A program made the position numbers and the translations under genes. Below the pieces are notes generated by a model, which was not told the DNA's origin, did no database searches, and worked only from the letters and a program-made list of their open reading frames with translations. Positions 34,901 to 44,199 of a stretch of 64,000 nucleotides of DNA are shown piece by piece (the stretch's first letter is position 1; every line of letters starts with the position of its first letter). The DNA is from Owenia fusiformis (Eukaryota > Annelida > Polychaeta > Sabellida > Oweniidae). The stretch is from assembly GCA_903813345.2 (NCBI GenBank), contig CAIIXF020000003.1:12416931-12480930 (forward strand). The letters are read 5' to 3'.

Positions 34901-37900
34901 CCACTATGATGCTTCTTTTTTTTTGGGGGGGGGGGCATCTGGGGGCTATTTGGATGCTTTTTGGGGCATCTGGGGGCCACTAGGATGATGCTTAGGGAGG
35001 CCACAGGGGCCACTAGAATGCTTTTGGGGGCCACTCGAATGCTTTTGGGGGCCACTTTGGAGCACTGGGATGCTTTTTCGGATCATATGGGGCCACTGCC
35101 GTGCTTTTGAATACCACAATTGCCTATTTAGTATTGAAATATGACAAACAGAACTAAGTTTAAGTTAATGACAGTGTAAAATTACATGTTTGTTAAAGTT
35201 ATGATATTATAAATAGGTTTTACAACCACGAAATCATAACCTCTTAACCCAAAATCTTATCATGGGCACTTGTCCCGTATTTGGGATGCCTCTAGAACCA
35301 AAACTAATTGTTTCTTAGTTATGTGACCCAGGTTAGAAAAACATAAAAATTATTTAAAAAGTACTAATGCATTCAATCTGTTATCATTATTGGGTTTAAA
35401 TGCTTTTGACTTGAAGCTTTTAGCTCAATTTTGAAGGAAGTTGGATCATTTTTTGTAAAACTCATCTTAAAAACATTTTTGGGTTGGTTATGCCACAACC
35501 ACCCCCCCCCCTCCGATTGAGGCTGGCTGCACCCATGATTAATAATTGCCCTTATGACATAATAATTTAACACAATCCAAATTAAATAATTTTCTATAGT
35601 AATTAGATTATTTTGTCATCAAATTTTAAAAAGAATTTACATATCAGTCAACTGGTCAAAATGTAACATTTCCTAAAGAACTCTCTTGTTTACAGCAGAT
35701 CCTTTTACTTTTTTTTTCTTTCATTTAGGTTTTCATCACTGTTTCTGTTGCATGTTCTCTGTCGAACTGTATATTTATAGGAGACATTGAGTGGAATGCT
35801 TTGAATATCCCTAGTGATGTCGCCAACATGCATCAAGGAGTGCCTATGAGTTTGACTAAAGCATCGGACGGAGTAAAATTTGTATCTGAGATGTGCAAGG
35901 GTGTGCCTGACTGTACGCGTATGTGAAATTATTCCTAAATCTTATTTTCATTCCATTTCTAAGTAGATATTTACAGCAATGACTTTATCGACATGACTTT
36001 ATTATACTGTCAACAGTCTTTTACCATTTTACAGTTTTAAGAAATTAGAAGAACGATACAAATCTTTCGATTCTAACTTTATTTTTCAGAACAAGGAATT
36101 GAGAAATCTGGGCAAATACAGAGGATGGGTTAACTTTATATCTTATACGGGGTGGGCCAAAAAACGCCACTTTTTTCAAAATGCTATATCTTATTTTAAT
36201 TTTTGATACAAAATCATAATTTGCATACCAAATGAAACTTGAGGTTGTTATCTAGCCATGGGTCATGAATTATACACTTTCACTTGAATAAATATGTCAC
36301 CGGTGTCTCACTTAAACATGTGGTGTGCCATGCGAAACAAGCACGATTTGCAAAATGTTCCTGAACTGATACGGCCTGATGATCGCCAACCTAATAGCCC
36401 CGATGCAAACCCCAGTGAGTATAGGGTATGGGAAGGCCTCTAGGAGATTGTATGAACTGGGGCATCCAATCTAGAAATTGCTCAACTAAAGCTGGCAATT
36501 AAGGTTGAAAAAACTTAGCTAACACTTCATTGATACTGCTATATCAGCAAGGCGACTAAAATATATCATCAATTAGGTTGGCGGACCAATTGAACTCCCC
36601 TTTTAGATCAAATATAATCCAATTGAAGGACTTGTTACATTATATTATTACTAGGAACCCTTGGCACTATATAACTGCAAACTTTGGGGTACGTAGGTTG
36701 GAAAATAAAAAAGTTGTCGTCTTTTGAAAAAAGTGGCGTTTTTTGTCCACACTGTATTAAGTCTATATAAAGATGTGCCACTTCAATTCTTTACCATTTT
36801 TAATCTCATTGCAATTTAGTCAGTCTTGTCATAGGTTGAAACACACCGATGAACTACGGAGATATTTTATTTTTCTTACAGCCAAACCACCGTCTTGTGG
36901 ACAGATAGATCTTGTTCTAATCGTGGATCGATCCAACAGTATTACAATACCAAACATAAAACGTACGAAATTGTTTCTACGTAATTTGGTTTCTCACTTG
37001 CAAATATCAGAGGGGAACGTGCGGATAGGTTTGATTTCGTATAATCAAAATGTAACTGTCCATGCAAGCATTGGTGCAAAACTTAACAAGACGCAGGTGC
37101 TTTCCAAAATCGCCGCTATTCCAAATAGAAATGCTTTGTAAGTTATTTTGTCATTATATTGTAAGTTCTTTCGAAGGTTATTTTACAAATGCCATTTTTA
37201 ATTTTGTAGATCAATTTTTAGTTATTTTAAAAATGTTTTTTTCGTAAGTTATTGTGAGGTTATTCAGTTTTCATCGATGAATCAGTATTATTTAAAGATA
37301 TGCTCAGGTATGTACACCAATTGACATTTATTGACTTATATTAGTTTCCTTATTGTGTTATCTCTATTACAAGAAAAGTATTCATTTAATTCACTTCACA
37401 TTTGTTCAGATGATATCAGGTCATATAGCAGGTTAACTTTTAGTTGGCCATTTTGAATTTTGGTGGCCATTTTGATTGTTTAACCAGGCATTTGTTTTCC
37501 CCAATAGGCGTACTCTTTCAATTTCATGTTAACATTAATGTTTGGAAAACACAAACCACCATTGGATCAAACAGCCCCCCTAACTTGATTTTAGAGTTTT
37601 CATCTCATTCTGTTCACGGCTTCTTCAGAGCGACCCATACTCATGAAGCAATCTTTGAAGCGAGACAGATGTTATTGGCAAGTCAAAGGAGAAGGCTAGC
37701 GAAGCAGATAATGATTATTGCCACTGATGGTCAGACTTGGCTGCTGAAAGACAATGCCGGAGGATATGCTGCCCGGTAAGTGACACTATTAGTGTGCTTT
37801 GGATTAGAAGATATGGTGTCCATTTGTCAGTTGTTAAAGAAGTTTATTAATTTTGGTTGGGGTGGGGTAATAAATTATGATTTCGAAATTGATAATTGTT

Positions 37901-40430
37901 GATTTCAAATTACAACAGTATTGTTCAACCATGACAAATTTGATACCATCCCACGGTGCAAATATAACTATTTCTGATAAATCCTGAACCTTTGAGCGTG
38001 CAGAACCAAATATACTTTCATTTCTGTTATTATATGTGAACAATTGCTGTTTAGTATAATTTTTGATTCTTAACGTTAGTTTATTTTATAATGAATCTTA
38101 TATTAACGTTTCGTTTAAAACATTGTGCTCATAAATAATTTTAACACCACATGTCCATCGAATATGGTCGTCATTATAATGGCAGGATTGTTATTAACAT
38201 CTTGCTTTTTTGTAATCGAGAATCCTGGAAACCTTTTGTAAACATGTTCATGTTCGAGCCTACTGTATTACTAGACATGACATTTCAGGAATTCATCTTG
38301 CCATTGCGGTTCCAGGAAAAGCGCCGAACATTTTCATCAAAGTCGTATACATATATAAAGCACACAACATTTTCATCAAAGTCGTGTACATATATATTCG
38401 AGTTAGACGGTACCAAATTCTAAAGCTGATTTAACTTTGGGTTCTTGGCAGTATAGTTTACATGTTTATTTTAATTATTTTCGCGGTGATTTATTTTTCA
38501 GGCACAATTCTCCACTAACTGTTAACCAATCAAGATTAGCTAAGAAAGAAGGAGTTGAACTATATTTCTTAGGTAAAAAGTATATTATAGTATACCATAG
38601 GCATAATGTGTATAAATTGTTAATGTGTGTCTACTCCTTTCTGTCTATTATTGAAAAGCAGACTTTCCAGAATTGGCAATACTAGTAGACCAATCCAGTA
38701 AATCATGCCATCTATTGGTAATGATGTCATTCTTACAATTTCAGTGCAGAAATAGGATTAAAATATTGCTAATTTTCAAAAACTTCTTTCAATTTTGTTT
38801 ACAAACATTGCAGACTGTAAAGTATGACATCATAAATCTAGCAAATATACCTTCACAAATAGTGGTCAGGGTTTATTGGAAAGGTCTATTCAGTAGTCTA
38901 GCTACAGCTACATGCCTTTGTGAGCTCCCTCCCACTGTACTACACACCTCCCCACAAGTGATGTGATGTGTTGGTGAAGTAGGGGGAGAGGGGGGGGGGG
39001 GTCCACAGTCTTGAAGCAATTCGAATCATCTCACTCAATTGAGGTTTTCCATATACCGTACCTTTGAAATCTCGTTTAAGTCTCGTCTAATGAGATTTTA
39101 GGAGATCTTCATTTTAACCACTAAAGACCAACATTTTCTTCTATTTGTTGTGTTATTTTCCTTCAAAATAATTTTGATTTGCATAGTTATTTACCTTTAT
39201 TCAAATTTTAAAGATTTTCATGTTGTCTGAAAATGGTCGGGCTAAATCCCCATTGACACAATTTTAAAAGAACTTTTAAGAGATCATTTACTCTTATAAG
39301 GATCACGATTTTAATGTTAAATCAAAATCACAAACGCCATGTCAATGAGTCCATTTATAGTTACATTCTAATAGTGTCTTACGTTAATCCAAATGGATTT
39401 ACTTGTTAAATCAAGAAATTAAGTGACTCTTGCTATGTGTTTCCATGGCCCTAACAATACCTTTGCTGCCATCTATTTTTCCATTTATATAGAAAATGGT
39501 CAATTGAATGCATTAACCACCAATCATACATATACAGTACCTTTTAGCATACTGTCTATGAACACCAGTAGCACATTGTACTTATGTACAACATGTACAC
39601 ATCTTTCTTGTTAGGGTTACCTAATAGGGGTGGCAAGAAAAATGGCATAGATGAAGAGTGGATACCCTCATCAAGTGAGCCATTTGAGTGTCACTTTGTC
39701 GACATGACGGACCCAGGAGTAACATTTGATGACCTTGTTTTTGCGAGATTTCATCTTTTGGTACAGTTGTGCCTTGGTAAGTGTTATAATGTATGTAGCG
39801 TAATGTAATGTAATGTAATACAATGTTATGTAGTGTAATGCAATAAATCAAATGTTACATACTAGTGTAGTACCATTGTAATGAAATGTTTAATATGAAG
39901 TGAACTGTTATGTAATGTGATGGAGTAAAATGCTATGTAATATAATGTAAAGTAATGGAATATTATGAAAGGTAATTTGATGTAGTGTTATGCAACTAAA
40001 GAACATTGAAATATTCTGTTATGCAATGTAATAAAATGTTAATGAAATGTAAAATAGTCAATTTTAATTATCGATAAATAAACAGTTTAACAAGTATTCA
40101 TAACATTCTGCAAATAGTGCGTTTTTAGGATATACGAAACCGGATTTCTCAACATTGTTGGGGAAGTGTGGAGTTGCATCGTTTTCTCGTGTGTTGTTTT
40201 ATTTATTTGTCGAAATGTTTACCCGCTTTGAATTCCCTATCACAATGCTTGTCAATGTTCTTTATCCTAACTGGGCTTTTTATTACTTTTTTGTGGTTTT
40301 CTCCCCGAGTCTTTTCCTTTGGTCATTGTTTACGGCTTCATTTTAACGTCCATTTCGCATTTCAGCTAATGGTGAATGTCGTTATGCAGAAGAAGATACT
40401 GATGAGGCTACAACAACAGTGGGGTCTTAG
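16933..40430 (+). CDS. Secreted protein with two von Willebrand factor A domains
   Basis: Ten coding exons: 16933-17194, 19145-19314, 21240-21460, 21783-21822, 35729-35918, 36882-37137, 37629-37775, 38502-38572, 39615-39776, 40366-40430. All phases agree (1584 nt, 527 residues). Residues 1-20 are a signal peptide. The first vWA (about 93-292) has INLCIIIQKSCT as its first strand and IIIYTDG as its fourth. Q102 replaces the usual MIDAS Asp, so metal binding by this domain is doubtful. The second vWA (about 300-500) has a full MIDAS: D310-x-S312-x-S314, T382/T384 and D413. It ends in a short Asp/Thr-rich tail. There is no transmembrane segment after the signal peptide. Exons 3 and 4 were found by looking for the missing middle of vWA 1; without them the frame is still open but the fold is incomplete. 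Role likely in adhesion or extracellular matrix; no specific orthologue recognised. Confidence 0.8.
17488..17830. repeat. Dispersed repeat A, copy 2
   Basis: Matches 2708-3030 in the same orientation, including 'tataaattggtgaagttat' and 'aatgacatgagcca'. It lies in intron 1 of the vWA gene. Compared with copy 1 it carries a small extra insertion near 17650-17690. Confidence 0.6.
18181..18410. repeat. 94-bp tandem repeat, ~2.4 copies
   Basis: 'gatatcatccatatgcatac' recurs at 18181, 18275 and 18369. The units are nearly identical (one 'gaattc' versus 'gagttc' change), so the duplication is young. Confidence 0.9.
18561..18960. repeat. ~203-bp tandem duplication
   Basis: 'gaggaaatgatcaaaggaaa' at 18561 returns as 'gaggaaatggtcaaaggaaa' at 18764, followed in both by 'ttttccaacc', 'tatgggtagatta' and 'ttaacgttatta'. 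Units are clearly diverged. Confidence 0.8.
19345..21010. repeat. GTAATTAGGAGGAGA minisatellite with higher-order units
   Basis: The core 'gtaattaggaggagatggatga' alternates with 'gtaattaggagaagtacagt'. In the first block (19345-20000) longer units of about 90-140 bp can be followed by the phrase 'ctatgtaattaggaggaga' near 19473, 19610, 19738 and 19830. A unique 400-bp stretch (20005-20405) separates it from the second block (20410-21010). The array fills intron 2 of the vWA gene and is purine-rich on the plus strand. Confidence 0.85.
21240..21460 (+). CDS. vWA gene exon 3 (middle of first vWA domain)
   Basis: Acceptor 'tttttatgattag' at 21239 and donor AAG|GTTTGA at 21460. It is open in phase 0 at entry and leaves phase 2. 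It encodes a basic linker (DKLRRTKGAKIKK...), a pair of Cys (CEDC), a helix (TKDAIHKCWDEF) and the strand plus acidic loop IIIYTDGVSFD. The TDG is the vWA third MIDAS motif. It is listed separately because a routine predictor could miss it: the donor is not GTAAGT-like. Confidence 0.72.
21778..22846. repeat. 533-bp tandem duplication carrying vWA microexon 4
   Basis: Bases from 21781 are repeated from 22314 almost without change; I noticed one substitution (agcaattta versus agcatttta). The duplicated block contains the 40-nt exon (21783-21822 and 22316-22355), encoding FNLVEERQRTLDK after a split Arg. The left break lies at the splice acceptor: copy 1 keeps 'ttcgtatttttag', while copy 2 has the purine-richer 'caagcttgatttag'. 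Copy 1 is therefore the likely working exon. Using both would shift the frame, since 40 is not a multiple of 3. The right part of the unit is rich in the palindrome AATCAAGCTTGAT(T). Confidence 0.9.
23166..23235. repeat. Fragment of the GGCCCGTAGCCAG element family
   Basis: 'aggcccgtagccagaggggg' followed by a G/C-rich tail ending near 'gctccccccggccag' matches the end sequence at 6505 and 7100. Confidence 0.5.
23330..23468. repeat. Dispersed repeat B, copy 1 (truncated)
   Basis: Shares 'cccacttttaggggctcttt', 'cagtgtttggccc' and 'attattgctcagattt' with 32700-32860. Here it stops abruptly at a T-rich tract where the LINE 3' fragment begins. Confidence 0.7.
23465..23940 (-). mobile_element. 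LINE 3' end fragment (CR1/jockey-type)
   Basis: On the minus strand the frame GIIWNSTPDVIKNSKTI ... FKRAFKRHVI ... stop is the C-terminal end seen after the reverse transcriptase in CR1/L2-like LINEs. It is followed by a 3' UTR with a stable hairpin around 'gacaccctagtgggtgt' (23550) and a tail of ATTT/TTTA repeats (23465-23510). It is separate from the longer LINE at 26280-32030, which has its own diverged C-terminus. Confidence 0.75.
24899..24996. repeat. 98-bp near-perfect palindrome
   Basis: The left arm 'aataacgtcatttctgcggg...' and right arm '...cccgcagaaatgacgttatt' pair over about 45 bp with very few mismatches around the loop at 24947-24951. It lies inside the large vWA intron. It would form a strong hairpin or cruciform, typical of the core of a foldback element. 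Confidence 0.88.
26874..27554 (-). pseudogene. LINE reverse transcriptase, C-terminal palm and thumb part
   Basis: Contiguous open frame of 226 residues in the LINE. GFRRNRSTCLAI, FLDLSKAFDTVNHD, GVPQGSILGPVLF and the catalytic YVIFADDTN (the YADD-like box) are all intact. The frame is cut off upstream and downstream by shifts; the upstream RT part lies at 27584-27868 and the downstream part at 26695-26877. Confidence 0.9.
28171..29197 (+). mobile_element. Mariner element with transposase relic, inserted in the LINE
   Basis: Terminal inverted repeats of 44 bp match exactly (CAGGGTGTTCCAAAAGTAGC ...), and a looser match continues inward for some 150 bp. TA flanks both ends (28169-28170 and 29198-29199), the Tc1/mariner target. 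Removing it joins the LINE frame. Inside, on the plus strand near 28585-28760, fragments of a mariner transposase catalytic domain appear in shifting frames: HLDNAPT, then LEFLNHAPYSSDHATSNFYL, resembling the family HxDNAxxH and PYSPDLAPxDF phrases. Dead copy. Confidence 0.92.
30100..31510. mobile_element. 1.4-kb insertion of unknown type inside the LINE endonuclease
   Basis: The LINE endonuclease frame stops after GVTEIWLKVPDK (31513 side) and resumes at ESDFNIHGFN (30060 side). The 1.4 kb between has no long frame and I found no terminal inverted repeats or clear target duplication. It may be a solo LTR or another nonautonomous element, but I cannot support either. Confidence 0.45.
32700..32870. 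repeat. Dispersed repeat B, copy 2
   Basis: Matches 23330-23468 ('cccacttttaggggctcttt', 'attattgctcagattt') and continues further with 'gaaaggtaatagattaagca'. The flank at 32660 carries the same 'ggtaatagataatgcaatca' phrase, so the element may be duplicated at its edge. Confidence 0.6.
33132..35708. mobile_element. 2.6-kb long-TIR element with internal minisatellite
   Basis: The ends are inverted repeats: 'gtaaaatgatctgctgtaaa' at 33132 and its partner ending at 35708. They are nearly identical for about 45 bp and recognisable for about 170 bp (33185-33310 against 35395-35510). The interior has two blocks (33420-33860 and 34575-35110) of an irregular G-rich minisatellite built from 'ggccactgggggccactag' and 'gatgctttttgggg'. 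No transposase frame. The right end stops only about 20 bp before exon 5 of the vWA gene, next to its pyrimidine tract. Confidence 0.8.
36148..36754 (+). mobile_element. Mariner-like relic, 607 bp, in vWA intron 5
   Basis: Ends are inverted (GGGGTGGGCCAAAAAACGCC against the reverse complement of 'ggcgttttttgtccacac') and continue through the 'acttttttcaaaa' run. TA lies outside both ends (36146-36147 and 36755-36756). Near 36370-36430 the plus strand reads RQPNSPDANPSEYRVWEGL, the typical 'WPPNSPDLNPIDYxVWG.L' end of a mariner-type transposase, then a stop. Internally deleted and dead. Confidence 0.88.
39784..40050. repeat. Degenerate TAATG pentanucleotide repeat
   Basis: Runs of 'gtaatgtaatgtaatg' and variants (gttatgtaatgtgatg) extend from the donor of vWA exon 9 through much of intron 9. 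A further patch with the same words is at 40690-40780 beyond the gene. Confidence 0.7.
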
Positions 40431-40470
40431 GATTCTCCCTTATAACAATGTTAACCTGTACGTGACATTT

Positions 40471-40476
40471 AATAAA
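40471..40476 (+). terminator. Poly(A) signal of the vWA gene
   Basis: AATAAA 41 bp after the stop codon. Confidence 0.6.
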
Positions 40477-40562
40477 AAACTTATTTTGAAGAAAATACAC
40501 ACTATTATCGTATGATCTATAAAATGAAGCCCCTGATTGGTCAGTTCTTGTGTTGCACCAAC

Positions 40563-40652
40563 CTGTATTGCTACTGAGATTGTCCCCATTGATCATCTCC
40601 GTCGCAATTACAGAAAATATTGGTACGGGGGACAATCTCAGTAGCAATACAG
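40563..40652. repeat. 90-bp inverted repeat between convergent genes
   Basis: Arms 'ctgtattgctactgagattg' and '...caatctcagtagcaatacag' are exact over 25 bp. A second hairpin (40673-40832) with arms 'ttattgaatgatttgaagtg' and a near complement surrounds the next stretch. Both lie between the 3' ends of the vWA and SGNH genes. Confidence 0.8.
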
Positions 40653-40866
40653 AGGATCACACGATAAAAACTTTATTGAATGATTTGAAGTGCAATTAAT
40701 GTAATAAAATGTTTATATGAATACTGTAATATAATGTGATGGAGTAAAATGCTATGTAATAAAATTTAAAGTAATACGGAATTCTCGAGCAGAATATATC
40801 CTGTATTGCACTCCAAATCATTCAATAGTAAAGCACCAGGGCAATTTAAAAACGCAGAATTAGTAA

Positions 40867-40872
40867 TTTATT
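40867..40872 (-). terminator. Poly(A) signal of the SGNH gene
   Basis: AATAAA on the minus strand about 50 bp beyond the stop codon. Confidence 0.55.
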
Positions 40873-40922
40873 ACAGATTATATCAAAGGAAATATCGTCC
40901 CTAAATTATAGGCTAATCAAGG

Positions 40923-42137
40923 TCAAGTACTCAGCGTTTGCAACAATAGTTTGATCATAGACTCGTAATACATCATTTCAAAATGTATTCCATCAATGTT
41001 CCATTCAGGCGTTGCCACCTTGCTGATATTCATCACACCAAAAAATGGCCAAAATATCGGAATGTTCTCATTGAAGTATTTCATCAATAGTTCCTTCGCA
41101 ATGTTATTCAACCTATGATTTTTAGTTTGAGCATTTTTAACAATATTTCTGTTCTTTTTTGATTCAATGAAAAACGTTGGTTCAAACCACATAACTCGAT
41201 TTCCAGGACGGGATTTTGTACTCTGATAAACAAGGTCCAAAAACCAGGTCAATGTACGTCTGAATGAAACATCATCTCTCATAATTAATTCGTGAAAATT
41301 TGATACTAGAGCTATAAGCTGTGGATAGGATTCACTTGGCTTCAGTGTGAGATATTCATTGAATATAAATTCCTGTGATGTGGGTGATTGACCACACGCT
41401 AGGCCCGATTGAGTGTTATGACTGGTTCGGCACATGTTTTTATTCTTATTGGTAGGCAGTCGTAACGTACTTATTTCTGTATCCATGAAATATTCCATAC
41501 TGACGTACTCTATAATGACATATGAACCGACATGACTAAATTCTACAATATTTTTGCATTCGTACATGAATGATTTACATGTATAGCAATCTCGGGAATG
41601 AACTAACATATCTGCCTGAAATACGCCACGACTGTCGGAAAAATACGTCACATCCGGTTCCTTTCCACTACCTTCTTGTTTAACCAAATGACAAGTAAAT
41701 CGTTTTTTGAGAACATTAACAAATGCACGTGCGTATCTCCATGCAGTTGAATCCCCAAGGAACAGAATGCTGCTAAGGTTGTTGCGCTTCAACATAGTTG
41801 GTAAATCTAAATCTGCTTGGATGCAGTCGTTGGCTATCCAGGATCGATCATCCCATGACCCCGAGGAGTAAAATTCTCCCGTCTTCAGAAAATATTCTTT
41901 CAAGAATTCGAGACTGCATGTAGGCTTTTTGGCTTTATGTCGTTCATCATTGATTTTGAATCTAGGCATTGTCCAGTAATATATAATTGTATACGAAATA
42001 CAAATTGAGAGCGTTATCAGTACTAGTTTCAAGGATGGATATATTTTATACATTTTGCTCATAAACGCCCCCTTTGTGAATTTAGTTATAAACCATAGTA
42101 CACGTAGTTTATAAAACTCAATAGCATTTCTAAACAT
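40923..42137 (-). CDS. Membrane-anchored SGNH/PC-esterase-like protein, intronless
   Basis: A 404-residue uninterrupted frame. Residues 37-56 (LVLITLSICISYTIIYYW) form one N-terminal membrane segment, suggesting a type II protein with a lumenal catalytic domain. ILFLGDSTAWR (Ser130) resembles the GDS nucleophile block, and IDGIHFE near the end (D382-x-x-H385) the DxxH block. A GxW...W...C block before GDS recalls the PC-esterase/TBL group of glycan O-acetyl transferases and esterases. I see at least eight Cys in the lumenal part. A second Met at residue 26 could be the true start. The substrate is unknown. It converges on the vWA gene, 490 bp apart stop to stop. Lack of introns in an intron-rich neighbourhood may mean a retrocopy origin. 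Confidence 0.8.
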   Translation of the reverse strand: MFRNAIEFYKLRVLWFITKFTKGAFMSKMYKIYPSLKLVLITLSICISYTIIYYWTMPRFKINDERHKAKKPTCSLEFLKEYFLKTGEFYSSGSWDDRSWIANDCIQADLDLPTMLKRNNLSSILFLGDSTAWRYARAFVNVLKKRFTCHLVKQEGSGKEPDVTYFSDSRGVFQADMLVHSRDCYTCKSFMYECKNIVEFSHVGSYVIIEYVSMEYFMDTEISTLRLPTNKNKNMCRTSHNTQSGLACGQSPTSQEFIFNEYLTLKPSESYPQLIALVSNFHELIMRDDVSFRRTLTWFLDLVYQSTKSRPGNRVMWFEPTFFIESKKNRNIVKNAQTKNHRLNNIAKELLMKYFNENIPIFWPFFGVMNISKVATPEWNIDGIHFEMMYYESMIKLLLQTLST

Positions 42138-44195
42138 ATTTAAGCCAAACGTTGAATGTCAATTGAATATGTTCAAACTGATGTTAATGAGAAATAGCCA
42201 GTTTGTAACATGATGTCGCAAATATCTCACTTGTTTACGTTCTGAACTAAACTAATCGTCCTTATGCTGGAATGCACGTGCTTGAATACATTCCTCAATG
42301 AATGATAATGCCTTTGTTACCACATTTGTAACAAATGGCTGTTTATTATCCCACGCAACGGACGCAATTCGTGGGGATATAGACAACGGTTCTGTCGGCC
42401 GTAAGTCCGTTTGTCCGGACAATAACCCAAGTACCGTTACAAAATCTGCTCAAAGCCGATTTTAAAAATGGCCGCCTGTTGCAAAATGTCCGCCATTTTA
42501 TATTTTTTTAGGTACAACATATAAAACTGTGACAGTAATATGTTTTAAATGCAAACGATTACTAAGCATGTATAGTATATCAATTAAGCTGAAAATATGC
42601 TTTTTAAAACACGGCGTAATGTTACACGCAATTTTACATTTTTACTGTAACCGGAAAAGAAGTGGAGCGATTTTGCTCATGTTTGATATGTGAATACTCA
42701 TAACATATGCAACTTGCACAATGTCAGATGACATTTTCACACCCAAACACAGACTTTACCTTTCGTCACAAACGGTAGACCTAACCGTTGCTCCAACTCT
42801 TTAATCACCTGGTTCTCATTTCATCGGACTATCGTCGCTTGTTCTGTGCATATTTTAAGCTCTTGTTATGAAGTATTATAGATGATGAAATCCCAATTTT
42901 CGATCAAATGTGGTCGTGAATCGCCACAATATAGTTTTTCCTATATCGTCAATGACAAAGGAAACTGAATTTCAAGACAATGACACATGGTAAGATTTGA
43001 CAACGGACTCGTGTGGATGTATTGCAATGGAACATAGCACCCCTTCCTCACGAACATTCCGTGGCACTGGATTTGTTTACACTTTACAGTACTACGGAAC
43101 ATAACTGATCATTTTAGTTTCCTTTATAGCCAAAACTTAAAAACTAGAAAAGTTGTCATAGCTTTTGGGAACTTAATTAATGGAAACGATTCCACTCGTC
43201 AGGTACAGGTATTTTAGTTCTGCGTGAACTGAGGAGAGTCGTTCGCAATACCTCTAATTAAACTATTTCTCCAGTTAAGACATTCAATCAAAGATCACGT
43301 GTAACACCGTACCTGACAAGTGGAATCGGTTCAATTTATGACACGTTTTCTATTTTTTACGTTTTAGCGAATGGAAACAAAGAAGGTTACTACGCTTACG
43401 CTTTAAAACCACTCTATCCACAAGTATGCGATTTGTATTTGTAGAAAGTAAAATAATTCCCTAGAGACTGTTGAAATCTTAATATATATGAACACTAAGA
43501 GGCTTATTGTACTTTTCAATGACACTTTGGCTAGTCAGTGACTTTTTTTGTAAAATCGTCGCCATTTTGTGTGCGTTATTTTACGTTTAAAGCCCCCATG
43601 TAAAGTTTTAACGATTTTGGCTAATATTGAAGCCATAAACAATGTTATCAATATGTGATTTGTGAAAAGAAGGATTTTTTGTGAATTTATTGAAAACTAA
43701 ATTTTAGAGGCCACACGTATCTCTTAATAGGTAATACTTCCCACCAATGCATAACAATCGTCGAAAACATGAAGAAAATTGCTTGATAAATACGCGAAAA
43801 TAAACTCATCCGTGCATGAAAGTGGTTCAGAAAAGAGTGCATTTTAAAATTTGAGTTTTCATTAAAACTTGGCGGGAAATTTAAATATTTGTGAATATAA
43901 AAAGAGACAACTTTTTTTCAAAAATCTCTTAAATAACTATTAACAAAGTCATGAAAAATAGTAATAAATGATGAAAACATATCCCAAACTATGTATGGGA
44001 CCTCTAACTGAAAAAGAATGAATGTCTAATGACAATTTGACTAATGTAGATTGTCATCCATTTCCAAATCTGTCAGCCATGACTGTTCGATGGAATCTGA
44101 TATGCCTTGGCGTTGCTGTTGTCTAATTGAGTGTATGTAAACTAACCGTCATACTAAACGATTAACGATGTACTAAAATGGCAGTTAGAATCTCT
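42138..44195. other. Intergenic, no gene seen; scattered repeats
   Basis: Contains 'ttatcccacgcaacggacgcaattcg' (42348 onward), which looks repeat-derived, and a 150-bp inverted repeat (43184-43332) with arms 'gattccactcgtcaggtac' and 'gtacctgacaagtggaatc' (one extra near-mismatch). No protein-like frame. Confidence 0.45.
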
Positions 44196-44199
44196 TATG

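Noticed and set aside
37444-37779. 111-residue frame starting upstream of vWA exon 7
   Set aside because: The part before 37629 is intron read-through; the acceptor 'cttcttcag' and phase agreement place the exon at 37629-37775.
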